Shown here piece by piece: positions 12,486 to 15,879 of a stretch of 15,879 bases of DNA. The notes below the pieces were generated by a model, which ran no database searches, was not told the origin of the DNA, and was given only the letters and a program-made list of their open reading frames with translations. The stretch is from Betaproteobacteria bacterium (lineage in GTDB: Bacteria > Pseudomonadota > Gammaproteobacteria > Burkholderiales > SG8-41): contig JAOUIN010000028.1 of NCBI GenBank assembly GCA_029883965.1, forward strand, positions 1 to 15,879, read 5' to 3'. Positions within the stretch are counted from its first letter, which is position 1. Every line of letters begins with the position of its first letter. A program made the position numbers and the translations under genes.

Positions 12486-13589
12486 ATGACTTTCATGCAC
12501 GCTGCCGCACGGCTCGCAGTGATCGTCGTGTGCGTGGGGCTCGCGACACCGGCGATGTCGCAAAGCGACGATCTGCAGGAAGCGCAGCAACTGCTCAAAC
12601 AGGGACAGGTCGACCGCGCAATGGAGCGCGTCGATGCCTATCTGAAAACGAAACCCAAGGACGCCCGCGGGCGTTTTCTTCGCGGCATACTGCTCACCGA
12701 GCAGAACAAGCCGAACGAGGCCATCCGCGTTTTCACGGACCTGACCAGGGATTATCCGGAACTGCCGGAGCCCTACAACAACCTGGCCGTGCTCCACGCA
12801 TCGCAGGGTGACTACGACAAGGCGCGCAGTGCACTGGAAATGGCGATCCGCACCCATCCGAGCTATGCCACTGCACATGAAAATCTGGGCGACATTTACG
12901 CCAAGATGGCGAGCCAGGCCTACGACAAGGCATTGCGGCTCGACAAAAGCAACCAGGCGGCACAAACCAAGCTCAACCTGATCAAGGATCTGTTCACGAC
13001 CTCACGGCCGCCGGTGGTGGCCGTGGCAAAAACCGACACCACGCCCAAGGCTGCGGCACCGGCGACCAAGACCATCGCGCACGCCCCGCCACCCCCCTCA
13101 TCGGCGGCGACACCCAAACCGGTGGTAGCAGCCAAGCCCTCACCTGTAGCCGTAGCTGCCAAAGAACCTGTTAAAGCGGCGCCGGTCAAAACGGAACCGG
13201 TTAAAGCAACAGCGCCGGAACCGGTCAAGACCGCACCGCCTGCCAACAATGCCGACGCCGTATTGAAGGCAGTCGAAGGCTGGGCGGCGGACTGGTCCAA
13301 CAATGATGTCGAGGCTTATCTCGCCCGATATGCCAAAGATTTCAAGACACCCGACGGCGAACCGCGGAAGGACTGGGAGAAAGAACGCAGGGCACTCGTA
13401 TCGAAGCCGCGCAAGATCGAAGTGCGCATCGAGTCGGCAAAGGTCGCTTTCGGCGATGCTGATCGCGCGACTGTGACGTTCCGCCAGCACTATCAATCCA
13501 ATACCTTCAAGGCCAACGCCAGGAAAACGCTGGTCATGATCAGGTCCGGTGACAAGTGGCTGATCCAGCAGGAAACGGTAGGCGGATGA
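12486..13589 (+). CDS. Exported TPR protein with C-terminal NTF2-like domain
   Basis: The 367 residues start with a signal peptide (about 1-25: MTFMHAAARLAVIVVCVGLA, cleavage near AMS-Q), so the protein is probably periplasmic. Residues about 28-165 hold TPR-type helix pairs: EAQQLLKQGQVDRAMERVDA, LPEPYNNLAVLHASQGDYDK, ATAHENLGDIYAKMA. A Pro/Ala/Lys-rich linker (about 172-255) with EPVK repeats follows. The C-terminal domain (about 260-367; W266..DW270, then GDKWLIQQE at the end) resembles NTF2/SnoaL-like folds. This domain is clearly related to the C-terminus of the next gene product. The stop overlaps the next start (ATGA). TPRs suggest protein binding, perhaps scaffolding for cell-wall enzymes, which is inference. 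The Shine-Dalgarno is weak; an ATG at 12495 is an alternative start. Confidence 0.85.
   Translation: MTFMHAAARLAVIVVCVGLATPAMSQSDDLQEAQQLLKQGQVDRAMERVDAYLKTKPKDARGRFLRGILLTEQNKPNEAIRVFTDLTRDYPELPEPYNNLAVLHASQGDYDKARSALEMAIRTHPSYATAHENLGDIYAKMASQAYDKALRLDKSNQAAQTKLNLIKDLFTTSRPPVVAVAKTDTTPKAAAPATKTIAHAPPPPSSAATPKPVVAAKPSPVAVAAKEPVKAAPVKTEPVKATAPEPVKTAPPANNADAVLKAVEGWAADWSNNDVEAYLARYAKDFKTPDGEPRKDWEKERRALVSKPRKIEVRIESAKVAFGDADRATVTFRQHYQSNTFKANARKTLVMIRSGDKWLIQQETVGG
13164..13231 (+). repeat. Degenerate in-frame repeats encoding EPVK linker units
   Basis: Three related 14-mers start at 13164 (GAACCTGTTAAAGC), 13194 (GAACCGGTTAAAGC) and 13218 (GAACCGGTCAAGAC), spaced by 30 and 24 nt. They encode EPVK units in the low-complexity linker of the TPR protein. 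Such repeats may vary in number between strains, and the spacing preserves the frame. Confidence 0.6.
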
Positions 13590-14851
13590 AGCGCACCCTG
13601 CCCGCCTGCGCACTGGCCACGGCCATCATCGCCACGGCGCTGACGCCATCCTCGACCACACTTGCGCTGGGCAATCGCCCGCTCTCATCAGTGGCCGGAA
13701 ATCTGCTCGGCTCCGGCCCTGCGGGCGGCCATGCCGCGCCCGAAGCCCTGCTGGCGCAGACACTGCTGGCGATCACCGGCTCCCAGTTCGACATCGCGCT
13801 GACCGAAATCAACAAGGTGCTGCAAACCAATCCGAATTTTCGGCTGGCACATTTGATCAAGGGTGATCTGCTGATGGCACGCGCCCGGCCCATCAGCAGC
13901 ATCGGAGCCGCTTCGGAAGCACCCGCCGATCTCATCGCCGAGCTGCAGGATGAAGCGCGCGCCCGGCTCGTGCGCCACGAACAGAAACGCCCGGGCACAC
14001 AGGTACCGCGTTACCTGCTGGAACTGAACGCCGAGCAAAAATACGCCTTTGTCGTCGATACGTCGAAATATACGCTCTATGTGTTTGAGAACCACAACGG
14101 CACCCCGCGTTATGTTGCGGACTACTACACCACGATCGGCCGCAACGGTATCGAGAAGCTGCGCGAAGGCGACAAGAAAACGCCGCTGGGCGTGTATCAC
14201 GTCACCCGCCAGATGCAGCGCGACCAGTTGACCAGGGCCTACGGCGCGCAAAGCGAGCTTTATGGCGAAGGCGCGTTTCCGATCAATTACCCGAACGAAT
14301 GGGACCGCCGGCTCGGCCGCAACGGTCACGGCATCTGGCTGCATGGCGTGCCTTTCGACACTTACAGCAGGCCGCCGCGGGCGAGCGACGGTTGTGTAGC
14401 GCTGACCAACGAGGATTTACAGGCCATAACGCCCCATGTGCAGGTGGGCGTGACGCCGGTGATTATCACATCCGGCATCGAGTGGGTGGAACCGGAAGCT
14501 GCGCGGAACACGCGCGAAACGCTGCGGCAGTCCGTGGATGCCTGGCGACAGGACTGGGAAAGCCGCGACACTGGAAAATACCTGCAGCACTACGCAGCGG
14601 ACTTCAGTACGGGCAAACAGGATCGGACAACCTGGGCAAATCAGAAACGCGCGGTCAATGCGGGCAAGTCGTGGATCAAGGTCAAGGTCGACGGAGTCAG
14701 CATGTTCCTCTACCCGGGCAATGAAAATCTCGCGGTGGTCACGTTTGACCAGGACTACTCGAGCAGCAACATCAGCAACAAGATGCGCAAACGCCAGTAC
14801 TGGCAGCGCGAAGGCGGCCAGTGGCGCATCGTCCATGAAGGCGCGGCCTGA
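13586..14851 (+). CDS. L,D-transpeptidase (YkuD domain) with C-terminal NTF2-like domain
   Basis: These enzymes form 3-3 peptidoglycan cross-links or attach or release proteins at meso-diaminopimelate in the periplasm. The 421-residue protein starts with a signal peptide (about 1-29, MKRTLPACALATAIIATALT). A TPR-like segment follows (IALTEINKVLQTNPNFRLAH), then the YkuD domain (about 152-300). That domain contains REGDKKTPLGVYHVT, then H253-G, and S267-D-G-C270-V with the catalytic Cys270. The usual Arg of the SxGCxR motif is replaced (GCVAL). The C-terminal domain (about 316-421) aligns with that of the TPR protein. The ATG at 13586 is chosen over the in-frame ATG at 13556 because it starts the signal peptide and overlaps the preceding stop as ATGA. 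That overlap implies coupled translation. It is probably of the YafK-like branch; the exact reaction is open. Confidence 0.92.
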   Translation: MKRTLPACALATAIIATALTPSSTTLALGNRPLSSVAGNLLGSGPAGGHAAPEALLAQTLLAITGSQFDIALTEINKVLQTNPNFRLAHLIKGDLLMARARPISSIGAASEAPADLIAELQDEARARLVRHEQKRPGTQVPRYLLELNAEQKYAFVVDTSKYTLYVFENHNGTPRYVADYYTTIGRNGIEKLREGDKKTPLGVYHVTRQMQRDQLTRAYGAQSELYGEGAFPINYPNEWDRRLGRNGHGIWLHGVPFDTYSRPPRASDGCVALTNEDLQAITPHVQVGVTPVIITSGIEWVEPEAARNTRETLRQSVDAWRQDWESRDTGKYLQHYAADFSTGKQDRTTWANQKRAVNAGKSWIKVKVDGVSMFLYPGNENLAVVTFDQDYSSSNISNKMRKRQYWQREGGQWRIVHEGAA

Positions 14852-14914
14852 ACCGATTCCCCTGGGGCCCGGTCAGCGGATTCTATTTAACCTATTGTTT
14901 TTATTGATAAACAA

Positions 14915-15502
14915 ATGAAACACCTGATTGCACTGCTGCTTGCACTGACACTCATTCCCGCGGCGCTCGCGGCCAATCCCAAAGTGGAAATGAAAACCAC
15001 GCTGGGCACCATCGTCATCGAACTGTATCCGGAAAACGCACCGAAAACAGTCGAGAATTTTCTGCAGTACGTCAACGACGGTTTTTACGACGGCACCATC
15101 TTCCACCGCGTGATCCCCGGCTTCATGGCCCAGGGTGGCGGGTTCACGCCGAACCTCCAGCAGAAGCCGACCCGCGCCGCGATCCGCAATGAAGCCGGCA
15201 ACGGCCTGCGCAACGCAACCGGAACGGTCGCAATGGCGCGCACCGCGGATCCGCATTCAGCGACGGCGCAGTTTTTCATCAATGTCAGCGAAAACGATTT
15301 TCTCGATTTCAAGTCGGCTGACGAGAAAGGTTATGGCTACACGGTGTTCGGCCGCATATCCTCGGGCATGGATGTCGTGCAGAAAATGATTGCGACACCC
15401 ACCGCAACCACCGGACCGCACCAGAATGTACCGCGCCAGCCGATCGTCATAGAACGCGCGCGCGTTCTGGGCGCCGCGGCCAAACCGCAGAAATCCAAGT
15501 AA
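14915..15502 (+). CDS. ppiA: Periplasmic cyclophilin-type peptidyl-prolyl cis-trans isomerase
   Basis: This protein catalyses proline isomerisation during folding. The 195 residues carry a clear Sec signal peptide, MKHLIALLLALTLIPAALA, with cleavage after Ala19, so it acts in the periplasm. The cyclophilin core shows TTLGTIVIELYPENAPKTV, the active-site FHRVIPGFMAQGGG with Arg65, Phe70 and Gln73, and MARTADPHSATAQFFINV. The C-terminus ends in a basic tail, AAKPQKSK. The start lacks a good Shine-Dalgarno (ATAAACAA before the ATG), in contrast to the next gene. It lies 63 nt after the transpeptidase stop and 22 nt before a second cyclophilin. The naming follows the exported/cytosolic split seen in E. 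coli. Confidence 0.94.
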   Translation: MKHLIALLLALTLIPAALAANPKVEMKTTLGTIVIELYPENAPKTVENFLQYVNDGFYDGTIFHRVIPGFMAQGGGFTPNLQQKPTRAAIRNEAGNGLRNATGTVAMARTADPHSATAQFFINVSENDFLDFKSADEKGYGYTVFGRISSGMDVVQKMIATPTATTGPHQNVPRQPIVIERARVLGAAAKPQKSK

Positions 15503-15524
15503 CCCGAAAAGCAAGGAATCCACC

Positions 15525-15879
15525 ATGATCAAGCTGCACACCAATCACGGCATCATCAGCCTCGAACTCGATTCGGAAAAAGCGCCGGACACCGTCGCCA
15601 ATTTCATCCAGTATGTGAATGACGGGCATTACACCAACACCATTTTTCACCGGGTCATTGACGGCTTCATGATCCAGGGGGGCGGCTTCGAGCCGGGGAT
15701 GAAGCAGAAGGCCACGCGCGATCCGGTACAGAACGAAGCCAATAACGGCCTCAAGAACGATATCTATACCGTCGCCATGGCGCGCACGTCAGCACCGCAT
15801 TCCGCCAGTGCGCAGTTTTTCATCAATGTCGGCAACAATGATTTTCTGAATCACTCTGCACCGACTCCGCAGGGCTGGG
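15525..15879 (+). CDS. ppiB: Cytoplasmic cyclophilin-type peptidyl-prolyl isomerase, 5' part (runs off the window)
   Basis: The ATG at 15525 has AAGGAA 6 nt upstream (15513-15518). The frame stays open to the last base, giving 118 residues; family length is about 160-165. The translation starts MIKLHTNHGIISLELDSEKA, without a signal peptide, so it is cytoplasmic. The active-site motif FHRVIDGFMIQGGGF (Arg43, Phe48, Gln51) and MARTSAPHSASAQFFINV are intact. It is a close paralogue of the preceding exported cyclophilin, and the pair looks like an old tandem duplication that split into periplasmic and cytoplasmic forms. The 3' end is not seen. Confidence 0.94.
   Translation, partial: MIKLHTNHGIISLELDSEKAPDTVANFIQYVNDGHYTNTIFHRVIDGFMIQGGGFEPGMKQKATRDPVQNEANNGLKNDIYTVAMARTSAPHSASAQFFINVGNNDFLNHSAPTPQGW

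Overview
The window is about 15.9 kb of GC-rich bacterial chromosome. It most resembles a betaproteobacterium of the broad Burkholderiales/Nitrosomonadales group. The reasons are a ferrochelatase gene close to grpE-dnaK-dnaJ, a cysS / TPR protein / two-cyclophilin neighbourhood, and a Bug-type (TctC) solute-binding protein, a family greatly expanded in Burkholderiales. This is inference from gene content, because there is no rRNA in the window. I see no tRNA, rRNA, CRISPR array, prophage or intact insertion sequence.

Left part (1-3149). The 3' end of hemH (ferrochelatase) is followed after 4 nt by an alpha/beta hydrolase. A small acidic-tailed protein of unknown function lies convergently on the minus strand. 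A 68-residue lipoprotein gene lies on the plus strand. A DUF2249-hemerythrin fusion is on the minus strand, divergent from the heat-shock genes.

Heat-shock block (3218-7197). grpE, dnaK and dnaJ lie in order on the plus strand. Two near-identical sigma-32-type promoters are visible, both CTTGAAA-N13-CCCCAG. One is before grpE. The other is before dnaK, with its -35 box overlapping the grpE stop codon. A stable hairpin sits in the dnaK-dnaJ gap. A symmetric bidirectional terminator closes dnaJ and also serves the convergent operon on its right.

Catabolic cassette (7210-10530, minus strand). In transcription order it holds an enolase-superfamily dehydratase/racemase, an isocitrate/isopropylmalate-type dehydrogenase and a periplasmic Bug solute-binding protein. 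Together they suggest uptake and oxidation of a hydroxy- or sugar-acid. The substrate cannot be named from sequence, and the dehydrogenase shows unusual active-site positions.

Non-coding element (10600-10849). Between cysS and the cassette lies a roughly 250-bp block with 21-bp terminal inverted repeats (one mismatch), a perfect 14-bp internal palindrome and further hairpins. It holds no credible gene and looks like a MITE-like or structured repeat. A related end sequence occurs at about 2401-2418.

Right part (10894-15879). cysS is on the minus strand, divergent from an envelope gene cluster. That cluster holds an exported TPR protein, an exported L,D-transpeptidase overlapping it by ATGA, a periplasmic cyclophilin and a cytoplasmic cyclophilin cut by the window edge. 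The TPR protein and the L,D-transpeptidase share a homologous C-terminal NTF2-like domain. This suggests a common partner or a linked role in cell-wall remodelling.

Nothing here is clearly a wholly new system. The best candidates for a closer look are the 250-bp element, the shared C-terminal domain of the TPR/transpeptidase pair, the tandem sigma-32 promoters and the odd active site in the catabolic dehydrogenase.
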